Assembly: GCF_028885415.1 (NCBI RefSeq)
Contig: NZ_CP118527.1
Coordinates: 1,178,001-1,242,000 of the forward strand
Direction of reading: 5' to 3'
Length of the DNA stretch: 64,000 nt
DNA from: Streptomyces coeruleorubidus
GTDB lineage: Bacteria; Actinomycetota; Actinomycetes; Streptomycetales; Streptomycetaceae
Shown: piece by piece, positions 36,001 to 42,437 of the stretch
How positions within the stretch are numbered: position 1 is the stretch's first letter
Layout of the letters: the number at the start of each line of letters is the position of its first letter
Notes under the pieces: generated by a model
The model's database searches: none
What the model was told of the DNA's origin: nothing
Seen by the model: only the letters and a program-made list of their open reading frames with translations
Position numbers and translations under genes: made by a program

Positions 36001-36935
36001 TTCTCCGGGCCGGGAGCGGGCCCCGTCCGCTCGGTGCGCTGCTGCTCCTCCTGGGCGGCCTCCTGCTCCCTGTCCCGCTCCGCCTGTACGTCCTCGGCGG
36101 TGTCCTCCTCGACCTCCGGAGCGAGGAGGCCGCGCTGCCGGGCGGTGGCCTCGCTCTCCGCCCGGCCGTCCTCGTCGATCTCCGTGACCAGGTCCACCAC
36201 GAAGTCGTGCTCGGAGGTGAGGAGCCGGTGCTCCAGGCGATCCAGTACGCGCTCCTGAAGCTCCTCCGAGAGCGGGGCCAGGGAGGCGCGCACGCGCTGC
36301 GCGCTGTCCGTCGGGTCGGTACGGAGCGACCGGATGACAGTGTTGGCGAGGCGGTCGACCAGCGTGGCGGGGTCGAGGTGCTCGAGGCGATTGCGGTCGG
36401 CGTGGACGGTGGTGTAGCGCATCCACGCCGGAGTGCTGGCCTCCGGGGCGATCTCGGGTGCCTGCTCGCCGCGCGCCACGGCCTGGGCGCTGTCCTCGGC
36501 GGCGCGCTCGGCCGCCTCGTGCGGCGCGCTGACCTGGCCCAGGTCGCGGCCCGCCGCCAATGTGCCGCTGGCGAAGGGGTGTTGGATCGTGTGCAGCAGC
36601 TCGTGCGCGAGCAGGGCGCGGCCCTGCTGCGTGCCCGGCTGGTACTGGCCCTCGCCGAAGAAGATGTCCTGGCCCACCGCCACCGCGTCCGCACCCAGCA
36701 TGCCGGTGAGAGCACTCGCGTCGCGGTCGGTGTGCAGGCGTACGGAGCCCAAATCGTGGCCGAGCTGCTCCTCCAGCTCCCGGCGCACACCGGCGTCCAG
36801 TGGCTGCCCGGCTCCGCTGACGATGTTCTTCGGCTCGGGCGCGCGGTTCTTCGCCGCGCGCTCCTTGCGTTTGCGGCGGCGCTCGGCGGCGGCCTGCTCG
36901 GCCGCCTGGGAGTCCTGGGAGGCGGAGGTCGTCAT
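30069..36935 (-). CDS. Giant CIS-associated protein: DUF4157, helical ruler-like region and C-terminal HNH-like nuclease
   Basis: This 2288-aa protein is the largest product in the window. Residues about 35-125 form a DUF4157 domain with the zinc-protease-like HELLH (111-115) and upstream KNIVSGAGQPLDAGVRREL; DUF4157 is known to be enriched in eCIS cargo. Residues about 130-1300 are low-complexity (Glu/Lys/Ala/Gly/Pro). About 1310-1660 is an uninterrupted run of amphipathic and hydrophobic helices (WIKEQFIALRDKIVKIIKDA ... LPFIIGEIVITKVLAKLIPG). About 1695-1880 is a KPKD repeat. From about 1895 a distinct domain ends in MQADHEHDLQLGG ... KNFYLLDKKTN (2218-2245), an HNH-like nuclease centre. 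It overlaps the 106-aa gene and the immunity gene by ATGA. It is probably a loaded nuclease effector; a tape-measure role for the helices is inference. No autoproteolytic site was recognised. Confidence 0.85.
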   Translation of the reverse strand: MTTSASQDSQAAEQAAAERRRKRKERAAKNRAPEPKNIVSGAGQPLDAGVRRELEEQLGHDLGSVRLHTDRDASALTGMLGADAVAVGQDIFFGEGQYQPGTQQGRALLAHELLHTIQHPFASGTLAAGRDLGQVSAPHEAAERAAEDSAQAVARGEQAPEIAPEASTPAWMRYTTVHADRNRLEHLDPATLVDRLANTVIRSLRTDPTDSAQRVRASLAPLSEELQERVLDRLEHRLLTSEHDFVVDLVTEIDEDGRAESEATARQRGLLAPEVEEDTAEDVQAERDREQEAAQEEQQRTERTGPAPGPEKQSVDGDGAGDTAPAAGSTPENAGGTVPQGGTPGADAGKAEDDKESDPRTGGDASSPKGDGEQPTSPAAQSEQKPGQQQGQQDAAAGEKAGAPASGKQGEKSGAEKSGQQGQQQDKGDKGKQGGGKDGDRAGAKQAEEKGKKEAGQEEAAGPRADAEDEAAKARESAAAAEAAKKDEPGRDEGTPTDTGKDDGFPGRASTLDGARAQDQEGEEEREESPGQGGDSEVEVGGGEQSAWDIKLRPEDFLPEQDLDVSNVPTSDQIDESAGNSAPPTPSFSAPPPTRAEKVQAQRQQEDEEDAEREAAAEKDDPGTDDSPPVPGAEEEAAEQSRRTESELDPEEKNEPKAAPGVASKDPKQGDDPKAGPAAAEANVQEAKDRSKETGGDTAEKAAKEEKGTPAAGGPGDKSSGGGEKGSAQARSDTSAAASPSDTATKGAEGEKAASDEGATGAAKAEVSPGPQESKGPKDQGGTGTSEGSTSGGGTTDSGSSADTGATPSSGSTSSQSAGSDNSGLNTESSGSRTESRSSSRTEKPSPRAQEPRTEKPQERARQPESRAETKAESGGGDDSGTRAAPAPARGGGGGGGASKGGSTGGGKASAAKGKKAPKAAPDLSGGSPEEGLAAASNLKPHQAVEAMDSVGGAVDKDVGKEHKQLASKPPAMDRPTGAPKTLHGKPDAEEAAQYNEDKAARAEDAKDEKAEVKGEKKPEGKIEAEEMEEPDFFDQVGMMAGYALGWAGDLIGLDVTAEDLAAQFAGMPTKDEAMKQAQNGTAPGVEMQGQADDKAEEQGGNTDDKSQEAAETGADDAGRKMGEDQVYPDAPKERLEGKVPAEQGGKSRVGGGGAGTGAVPPEAASEVAEHERKPQFKKALSDGRQDMGKGREKKTQDTRTSQEKHKRQVDKEVQSNTKEQTGKREGVLDDVDKQRTDWTKEQDDELKKLGTKKSDREKKVREDVKKEEEDTDKDVEKEKETSDKDVKDKGEKAEEDAEKKKDEKTDDSKNWLSKALDWIKEQFIALRDKIVKIIKDAREAIIGALKKFKETVEGWINAAREGIVEMIKQFIEDLIEFVVSLVEAVIEIARRIRKFITDLINAALAFVTQLANALKQIMKDLLESIAKLLSDILNVLKKMLLDVLKACKDALKAVLDFATKFIAAFGEFMMILVDILSDPGGWLSGAKNSAYDGAKNHLFNEVKSAVKQWFNDKVKEITGLTEAVWNKLMKGGWTLEKIAKEVWDAIVPQLPFIIGEIVITKVLAKLIPGAGWGAAILEAIQAAIGSLGEILKAIGAVITWLKSVRQGGAGVLFAKAIAAGIVVLLEMAYELILSGIGKYVSKVGQRLKGVAANLGKDKGGGTDKGKDGQGGDDKGGDKGASTSTPPKTQTSTTPPGKKPEDTPGKPKDKDAPGKSKDEDAPGKPKDKDAPGKPHTRPTPAPKPKPKPELPTKPKTDSPPGTKPKDDKGNTDKPKDSDSPTKPKDETPDKPKDQDGPGKPKDQDGSGKPKEKDAPGKPKDQDGPGKPKDKDGDGTKPKNDKDGDKPGKPKNKPGSKPGGRRGPGKTGPKPAKSGPGRPKSKEDKDNKKKEEDSKESKDERLRKIVARLRPRINRMTDKGVKPLVFRTALRGFRAWYRLTSLEAQSGSPVAVTATLNPSAEAARAMRAMLRLQFRGDPARQKQLEDALGIQEFDDWMLFHQGESIAEFRSKMKERLKELDAAEQKNQDDKPLQKIRAAEKDVQKNATPTDSDSKTYKSSVAALMEDEQLNERKERRLRGQPGEQPEPATGTHSITVHRFDDYDLIGFTRKSLALKRLARDEKTYRKKASPGFQQFVAFKDINKLRREAKAAREKGDEETALRQEKEANDIEEGIPDQKEKARRLGRMTVEFKKMVKERARAGTTDSKLKAGISNRIENMQADHEHDLQLGGLDSYKNFYLLDKKTNLDMGKDLTAEMKVNNVTVAAGTVITVNIDWESRKNPYTREEDK
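31440..31850 (-). repeat. In-gene repeat coding for GPGKPKDQD-type decamers
   Basis: Within the giant gene the sequence repeats a roughly 30-33 base unit about a dozen times. It encodes variants of DGPGKPKDQ, DAPGKPKDK and SDSPTKPKDE. The units are imperfect. The stretch links the helical region to the nuclease domain and would be a highly charged disordered tether. Length variation between strains is likely. Confidence 0.8.
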
Positions 36936-37252
36936 CGCGTCACCTCCCCACGGCCCGAAAGCCCCGCGTGCACCGCGCGGGCCAGCTCCTGACCGAGGCG
37001 GCGCGCGGACAACCCGGCGGGCATCGGGGGCAGTCCCGACACGCCGTCCACCGACACGGCGCCGTCCGCGGCCAGCGGCACGCCGTGTTCCCGTACGAGA
37101 CGGGTCAACTCCCGCTCGAACGACGCCGATACGCGTTGCGGGTCCACGGACGGGCCGAAGCCGTCCAGGACCAGCTCGCCGATGTCGACGCGGATCTCGC
37201 GCGGCTCGGGACGACCGGCCACGCTCTGCCGATGGGGCCTGTTCACACCCAT
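36932..37252 (-). CDS. Small conserved CIS-cluster protein of unknown role
   Basis: This 106-aa protein has a core IRVDIGELVLDGFGPSVDPQ followed by an amphipathic helix (RVSASFERELTRLVREHGVP) and a C-terminal helix (SARRLGQELARAVHAGLSG). Proteins of this size with an I-x-V-x-I-x-x-L-V-L-D-G-F motif are common between the ATPase and DUF4157 genes of actinobacterial CIS loci, which suggests an assembly or cargo-adaptor function. No catalytic motif is visible. It overlaps the ATPase gene by 10 bp and the giant gene by 4 bp. The ATG at 37252 is used; the longer frame is a shadow. Confidence 0.7.
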   Translation of the reverse strand: MGVNRPHRQSVAGRPEPREIRVDIGELVLDGFGPSVDPQRVSASFERELTRLVREHGVPLAADGAVSVDGVSGLPPMPAGLSARRLGQELARAVHAGLSGRGEVTR

Positions 37253-39282
37253 CCGCGGACCTCCCCCGGTGTCAAGGAGCGTTCCAGCTTGAGGTATTCG
37301 GTGCGGGCCGCGGCGAGCATGTGTCGCATCTGCAGCCGGTCGCCCTCCTCGGCGGCGAGGAACGCGCCGGACAGGGCGATGTTGCGGATCGAGCCGCCCG
37401 CGACGGTGAGTTGGGCGAGGAGTTCCGGATCGATGCCCTTCGTCGGGGTCTGCGGCGGCAGTACCCGGCGCCAGATCTCCGCCCGCTCGTGCTCCGCCGG
37501 GAAGGGGAAGTCGACGACGAAGCGGATGCGACGCATGAAAGCCGTGTCCAGGGCCTTCTTCATGTTGGTGGTGAGGATGGCGAGACCCCGGTAGGCCTCC
37601 ATCCGCATCAGCAGGTAGCTGACTTCGAGGTTGGCGTACCGGTCGTGGCTGTCCTTGACCTCGCTGCGCTTGCCGAAGAGCGCGTCGGCCTCGTCGAAGA
37701 GCAGGAGCGCGCCGCCTCGTTCGGCGGCGTCGAAGACCTTGCGGAGGTTCTTCTCCGTCTCGCCGATGTACTTGCTGACCACCTGCGACAAGTCGATGAT
37801 GAAGAGATCCAGGCCCAGCTCCTTGGCCATGACCTCGGCGGCCAGGGTCTTGCCCGTGCCGGAGCCGCCCGCGAACAGGGCGGTGACGCCGAGGCCGCGC
37901 CGCAGCGTCGCCGCGAACCCCCACTCCTGGTGGACGGTGGCCCGCTGCCGCACATGCGCGACGATCTCCCGCAGCACGCTCGTCTGCCGGTCGTGCAGGA
38001 CGAGATCGCCCCAGCCCGCCTCGGGCTCGATACGGCGGCCCAGTTCATCCATCCCGATCCGGGCCTCGTTCAGCCCGGCCCGCCAGGCGAGCCCAGCGGC
38101 GTCGAGTTCGTCCTCGCCGGGCAGATCACGGCGTACGGCGGCAGCGGCGGAGCGTACGACGTGCGGCGGCAGTTCGAACTGGGCGACCAGCGATCGCAGT
38201 TCGCTCTCGCCGATGTCGACGACGTCCCGGAACGCGCCTACCCACAGACCGAGTTGCTCCTCGTCGTCCAGGCGCGGCACGGTCACCCGCTCGCCGTGCG
38301 GTCGGTCCGAGTGCCGGGGATCGCCGCTCGACACGACGACGGGAACAGCGGCCCCGGTCAGGAACGCGTCGGTGGCCGCGTGCTGGTCGCGGTCCAGCTC
38401 GCCGACCTCCACGAGCAGCGCGGCGGGCAGCAGGATCGCCTCGCGCTGCCACAGACGGGCGAGCCGGTCGCGCTCCGCCGCGTCCGTGGGGATGTCCTCG
38501 GCGCTCATCGCGTACAGCCCGAGCCCGGACCGCGCGGCCGCCGCGGCGGCGATCTCGGCCCGGCTGCGCAGATCGCCGCCGACCACCTCGACGAGCAGCG
38601 GCGCATCCGGGCGCGCGGCGGTGGTCCAGCCGGCGGCGACCCGGCTCGCGGCCAGGTCGTACGACGGTGGCAGTTCGTCAGGCACCGGAGTGCGGCGCAG
38701 CTGGCCGTGCAGCCGGGCGTCCAGGTAGGGCGAGCCGAGCAGGAAGTGCAGGATGCGTTCGTCGAGCCGCAGCCGGGACAGCGTCAGGCGCGACGCGTCG
38801 TCCAGCTCGACGATGCGCCAGCGCCGCAGCGGTGCCACAGGGGTCAGGGCGCTCCAGTGCGGTTCGGCGAGGGCGGCCAGGGCGAGCGAGAAGGTGGGGT
38901 ACGCCCGCTCCGGGTCACCGCTCGCGGCGGCGCAACGGGCGGCGGTCGTGGGGTCCAGCTCGTAGGCGGCGGTGAGGAGTACGACGTCCCGTTCGAAGGC
39001 AGAGAGACCGAAGCAGGTGACGAGCGTGTCGAGGGGGGCGGTCGCGGGGGCCGCCGGGTCCTGTACGTGATCGACGGCTGTGTCACGACCGGGGGTGCCG
39101 TCGCCGGACTTCGATGCCGTGCCCGTTCCGGCCGTGCCAGGTCCGGCCGCGCGCGCCGCGTGGTTGTCGACACGGGCCAGGACGCGCCGGATCTCCGCGG
39201 TCAGCGTCGGGCTGCCGCCCGGTGCGCCCGCCATGCCCGTCCGGCGTGTCCCCATGTCCTCGCCTGCCCCCGTTGTCCCCAT
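37243..39282 (-). CDS. AAA+ ATPase of the contractile injection system (Cis15-like)
   Basis: This 679-aa protein has an N-terminal regulatory half (about residues 1-440) that includes an inactive-looking ATPase-like fold. A canonical AAA+ domain follows: Walker A GGSGTGKT (about 470), Walker B LLLFDEADALFG (about 525), sensor 1 ILTTNMKKALD and the arginine-finger region RRIRFVVDFPFP. CIS ATPases of this class are conserved in nearly all eCIS clusters and are thought to act in assembly or cargo loading; they are not ClpV-type recyclers. The ATG at 39282 lies 6 bp after the DUF4255 stop, with GAGGCGG between them; internal ATGs at residues 10 and 17 are alternatives. Confidence 0.9.
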   Translation of the reverse strand: MGTTGAGEDMGTRRTGMAGAPGGSPTLTAEIRRVLARVDNHAARAAGPGTAGTGTASKSGDGTPGRDTAVDHVQDPAAPATAPLDTLVTCFGLSAFERDVVLLTAAYELDPTTAARCAAASGDPERAYPTFSLALAALAEPHWSALTPVAPLRRWRIVELDDASRLTLSRLRLDERILHFLLGSPYLDARLHGQLRRTPVPDELPPSYDLAASRVAAGWTTAARPDAPLLVEVVGGDLRSRAEIAAAAAARSGLGLYAMSAEDIPTDAAERDRLARLWQREAILLPAALLVEVGELDRDQHAATDAFLTGAAVPVVVSSGDPRHSDRPHGERVTVPRLDDEEQLGLWVGAFRDVVDIGESELRSLVAQFELPPHVVRSAAAAVRRDLPGEDELDAAGLAWRAGLNEARIGMDELGRRIEPEAGWGDLVLHDRQTSVLREIVAHVRQRATVHQEWGFAATLRRGLGVTALFAGGSGTGKTLAAEVMAKELGLDLFIIDLSQVVSKYIGETEKNLRKVFDAAERGGALLLFDEADALFGKRSEVKDSHDRYANLEVSYLLMRMEAYRGLAILTTNMKKALDTAFMRRIRFVVDFPFPAEHERAEIWRRVLPPQTPTKGIDPELLAQLTVAGGSIRNIALSGAFLAAEEGDRLQMRHMLAAARTEYLKLERSLTPGEVRGWV

Positions 39283-39288
39283 GCCGCC

Positions 39289-40296
39289 TCAGCTCTCCGC
39301 GTCCTCGGAGCCCCTCGCCGAAGAGGAGCCCGGCGACGATTGCGACGAGGAGTCCGAAGAAGGCGCGGCACCCGTGGTCTTGGCCGCGCCACGCGCGGGC
39401 CTGGCCGTCTGCGCCGCCTTGCTGGCCTGCGCATCCTTTCGGGCGCGGGCAGGTGCCTTGGCCGAAGCCTTCGCGGGCGCCTTGGCCTCGGATTTCGCGG
39501 GCGCCTTGGCCGCAGCCTTCGCAGGCACCTTCGCGACCGACCTGGCGGGCGCCTTATCACGCGCCTCCCGGACGTGCGCTTCTCCCGAAGTCCCGCTCTC
39601 CGCGGGAACGGGCTCGGGAGCCGGCGCGCCGCTCTCACTGTCCCGCGGCGCCTCCGCCCGGCTGCCCGGCGGCACCGGTGCCCCGGGCGCCCCGAACGGC
39701 AGCACCCGCGCCGTGAGCCGCTCCACCGGCTTCGCCGGCACCGGCGTCTCGCGGCCCTCGATGAAGACGAGGGCCGCCTGGTAGACCACCGACAGGGCGT
39801 ACGGCGTCTGGTGAAGCATCCCCCACAGCTTCGACGTCTCGTCGATGTCCATCACCGTGGGCGTGAACCGCACCCGCTGCGCCGCCTCCGCGAGATCGCT
39901 GCCCGCCAGGTGCGGGAGTTGACCGGTCTCTTCGATGACGTCCTTCGGCAGAATCGGTGTCTCGTGCAGGGTTCGCACCACGGAGCCGATGAGCCGCTGC
40001 CCGACCAGGGTCGTCTCGTCGCCGTACGCACTGATGAGGTAGTGCAGGTCCAGCGCGGCGGCCGGCCGCTTCACCAGCGTGCCGTCGGACGCCCGGGTCG
40101 GCAGGTCGTTGTTGCGCATCGACGTGTTGGGCGTGACCTGGTAGAGGAACACGTTGAGGGTGGGGTAGTCCGGCGGCTCCGTCGGCGGCTTGTGCGGCTC
40201 CACCTTCACGGCCTCGTCGAACTCCGGGCCCACGTTGGACGCGAGCAGCAGGGCGAGGGCCTGGGTGACATGGGCGATGGCGAGTGCGTTGCTCAT
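39289..40296 (-). CDS. DUF4255 tail-terminator (cap) protein with an Ala/Lys/Pro-rich histone-like tail
   Basis: Residues 1 to about 205 form a DUF4255 domain (ALAIAHVTQALALLLASNVG ... YPTLNVFLYQVTPNTSMRNN ... LDLHYLISAYGDETTLVGQR), the family of Pvc16, which caps the distal end of tube and sheath. From about 210 to 335 the protein becomes a low-complexity tail with repeated KAPAKA, KAAAK and KAPARA units like histone H1, then a Ser/Asp-rich end (SSDSSSQSSPGSSSARGSED). Canonical members lack such a tail. It could bind nucleic acid or the membrane or act as a tether. The start at 40296 has GAGGAACCGAC upstream. Confidence 0.88.
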   Translation of the reverse strand: MSNALAIAHVTQALALLLASNVGPEFDEAVKVEPHKPPTEPPDYPTLNVFLYQVTPNTSMRNNDLPTRASDGTLVKRPAAALDLHYLISAYGDETTLVGQRLIGSVVRTLHETPILPKDVIEETGQLPHLAGSDLAEAAQRVRFTPTVMDIDETSKLWGMLHQTPYALSVVYQAALVFIEGRETPVPAKPVERLTARVLPFGAPGAPVPPGSRAEAPRDSESGAPAPEPVPAESGTSGEAHVREARDKAPARSVAKVPAKAAAKAPAKSEAKAPAKASAKAPARARKDAQASKAAQTARPARGAAKTTGAAPSSDSSSQSSPGSSSARGSEDAES

Positions 40297-40329
40297 GAAG
40301 TCGGTTCCTCGGTTCCTCGATCCGTCATG

Positions 40330-41075
40330 TCACTCCCGCCCCCGCGCCAGATAGTCGGCCAGGCTCAAGGTCACGCCCGGCCGCTCCCTCGACGACGTAC
40401 GCTGCCGGGCGCCGCCGGACGGCGACGGTCCCGCCGTCACCTCCAGCCGCCCGATCTGCACCTGGACCACCTGCTCGGGCGCCCGCGAGGGCCGCCGCGC
40501 CGCTGCCTGCCGTACGGCGTCCCGTGCCGCCGCGGTGTCTGCGGCGCTGGGCCGCGCGGCCGAGGCGGCAGCGGGGGATACGGCGTCCGTGCCCGGGGGG
40601 TGGGCACGGACGCCGTGCTCTGGGGTGCGCCCCGCTCAGTGCGCCCACGGCCCGCCGCCCGGTGCGCGGCGTCGGGCGCCGGCCGCTGCTCCGCGGCGAC
40701 GGGCGCGACGGGGCGCAGCAGCGGCGCCTCGGGCAGTGCCCCCGGGGCGGGCCGCGGTGCCGGATCCGCAGGCGCACGTTCGGTGTGTACGACGGTCCGC
40801 TCCCGTTCCGTGTGTGTCCGGGGCGCGACAGCCGTCGGACGCGGCGCCTCCCCCGGGCGTACGGCGGACGGTGTGGCGGAGGGCCACAGCAGGTCGGAGC
40901 CGTCGTCCGGCTCCGGCGCGGTGCCGCGGACCGCGTCCACCCGCTCGAACGGGCCCGGCAGTCGGGGCCGTACCCGCACCACACCCGCACGCGGACCGGC
41001 GACAGCGGCCGGAGCGTGCCGGGCGATCAGCCGGTCGAGGAAGTCGGGAACCGGCGCCCCTTCGGCATCAGACAT
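40330..41075 (-). pseudogene. Small CIS-cluster protein interrupted by a frameshift at a C6 run
   Basis: The N-terminal part reads in one frame (MSDAEGAPVPDFLDRLIARH ... VRVRPRLPGPFERVDAV) as a disordered Pro/Ala/Arg-rich protein. After about residue 160 that frame degenerates, while another minus-strand frame gives a sensible C-terminus: RDAVRQAAARRPSRAPEQVV, then QVQIGRLEVTA and LSLADYLARGRE, ending in TGA at 40330. The V-x-V-x-IGR-x-EV-x-A motif followed by LADYL is typical of this small family in CIS and phage-tail loci. The switch must occur between 40639 and 40437; a run of six G on the plus strand at about 40594-40600 is the likely site, with one base missing. Sequencing error, true mutation and slippage are all possible. 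The start overlaps the chaperone gene. Confidence 0.72.
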
Positions 41076-41847
41076 CCGCACACAGCTCCAGGTAGTAACG
41101 GCGCCGCAGCGGGCTGAGCGCCAGGATCTCCGGCTCGCTCCAGCCGTAGGAGGTGGCGAGCAGATGGACGTCGAGCAGCAGGTCCCGGGCCCAGGCGTCC
41201 AGTTCGGTCCACAGGTAGGAGGCGATGTCGAGTTCGGCCCGGGTGGCCTCGCCGCACTCGGGGCAGGCGACGTTGAGCGTCACGTCGGCCCCGGGGTCGG
41301 CGGCCTCGACGGCCTCGGCGATCCGACGCTGGACCGGGACCGGCAGGTCACCGGCGGCCACGGCCGTCCCGTCGCGCACCGCCGAGACCAGGCACCGGGC
41401 GAGCAGGGCCCTGCGCGGGTCGGCCGCCCGGGCCGCCGCCGTCAGGTCGGCGACCCCGGGCAGCCGGAACTCGACGTCCCAGCCGTCCTGCCGCACCCGC
41501 ACGACGGACCCGGCGGACGAGTCGCCCCCGTCCACCGCACCTCCCTGCCGGTCGACCGGACCGCCCCGCCCGCCCAGCGACCGAGCGAACTCCCCGGCGT
41601 CCAGGTCGAACTCCATGTCCTCCCCGCACGCCGAGCACGCCAGCTGTACCTGCATCCGCTCCCCGAACAGGGCCCGGCGCAGCGCGAACAGGTCGGCCTC
41701 GCGCTCCCCCACCGGCAGTACCGGCAGGCTCGCGGCGTCGGCGTCCGGGCGGGCCGTGCGGTGCAGCAGCAGGGCGCGCCCGTTCGGTGCCTCGGCGAGG
41801 CCCGCCTCCCAGGTGGCCAGCAGCTCGGCCGCCCCGGTGATCGCCAT
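41068..41847 (-). CDS. Zinc-ribbon CIS protein resembling a T4 gp51-type baseplate hub chaperone
   Basis: This 259-aa protein has two Cys pairs (LACSACGEDMEFDLDAGEF and NVACPECGEATRAELDIASY) that would make a zinc ribbon. The C-terminal helical segment ELDAWARDLLLDVHLLATSY then GWSEPEILALSPLRRRYYLE is conserved in phage and CIS proteins that help hub assembly. It probably acts as an assembly factor and is absent from the finished particle; that is inferred from family and position between tube and baseplate genes. The ATG at 41847 with GGGGGGAG upstream is preferred over 41868. Confidence 0.72.
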   Translation of the reverse strand: MAITGAAELLATWEAGLAEAPNGRALLLHRTARPDADAASLPVLPVGEREADLFALRRALFGERMQVQLACSACGEDMEFDLDAGEFARSLGGRGGPVDRQGGAVDGGDSSAGSVVRVRQDGWDVEFRLPGVADLTAAARAADPRRALLARCLVSAVRDGTAVAAGDLPVPVQRRIAEAVEAADPGADVTLNVACPECGEATRAELDIASYLWTELDAWARDLLLDVHLLATSYGWSEPEILALSPLRRRYYLELCADV

Positions 41848-41879
41848 GTTCTCCCCCCGCTTCCTCAACTGGCCCTATA

Positions 41880-42404
41880 TCAGGCTGGGTTGAGGAACGA
41901 CGGCTCCTCCGGCTCGGGCACCTCGTAGTCCCGCTCCCAGCCCTCGCACTCGAGCTTCAGCGACTGGATGGCCACCGCGTTGGCGTTGGCGTCCAGCTCG
42001 CCGAGGACCTGGTACTCGCTGGGCCAGGTCCGGTAGAGCTTGTGGGAGACGGCGACCTGGCCGGCCTCGTTGAGGACCTGGATGACTATGTCCTTGCGGA
42101 AGTCGGCGAGGGACACCTCGGAGCCGAGGCCCGCGCCGACCTGCCAGACCTTGTTGGCCCAGCGGTCGAACTCGGGGTCGTGGGTGACCCCGCGCTCCAG
42201 GGTGATGCCCTCGAACTCGGAGCGGCCCGGCGACTTGCGGGGAGACGACGGGTCGCCTCCGTGCCGGTGCTTGACGACTTCCGTCGTCCGCTTCAGGGGA
42301 CTGATCTTGCTGATGCCGGCGACCGTACGACCGTCCCACAGGACCAGGAACTTGAAGTTCTTGTACGGGTCGAAGCGATGCGCGTTGACCGTGAACTCAG
42401 CCAT
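41880..42404 (-). CDS. CIS inner tube protein (gp19/Hcp-like)
   Basis: This 174-aa protein matches the tail-tube family: VNAHRFDPYKNFKFLVLWDG, AGISKISPLKRTTEVVKHRH, FEGITLERGVTHDPEFDRWA and ALDANANAVAIQSLKLECEG. It stacks as hexameric rings to make the tube expelled by sheath contraction. There is a single tube gene here, directly after the sheath gene (33-bp gap). Confidence 0.95.
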   Translation of the reverse strand: MAEFTVNAHRFDPYKNFKFLVLWDGRTVAGISKISPLKRTTEVVKHRHGGDPSSPRKSPGRSEFEGITLERGVTHDPEFDRWANKVWQVGAGLGSEVSLADFRKDIVIQVLNEAGQVAVSHKLYRTWPSEYQVLGELDANANAVAIQSLKLECEGWERDYEVPEPEEPSFLNPA

Positions 42405-42437
42405 CGGATTCCTTCAGTTCTCCACGATTCCCCGCGC

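Noticed and set aside
36433-41928. An 1831-codon plus-strand frame across the ATPase, cap and chaperone genes
   Set aside because: It crosses six well-supported minus-strand genes and is compositionally an antisense shadow.
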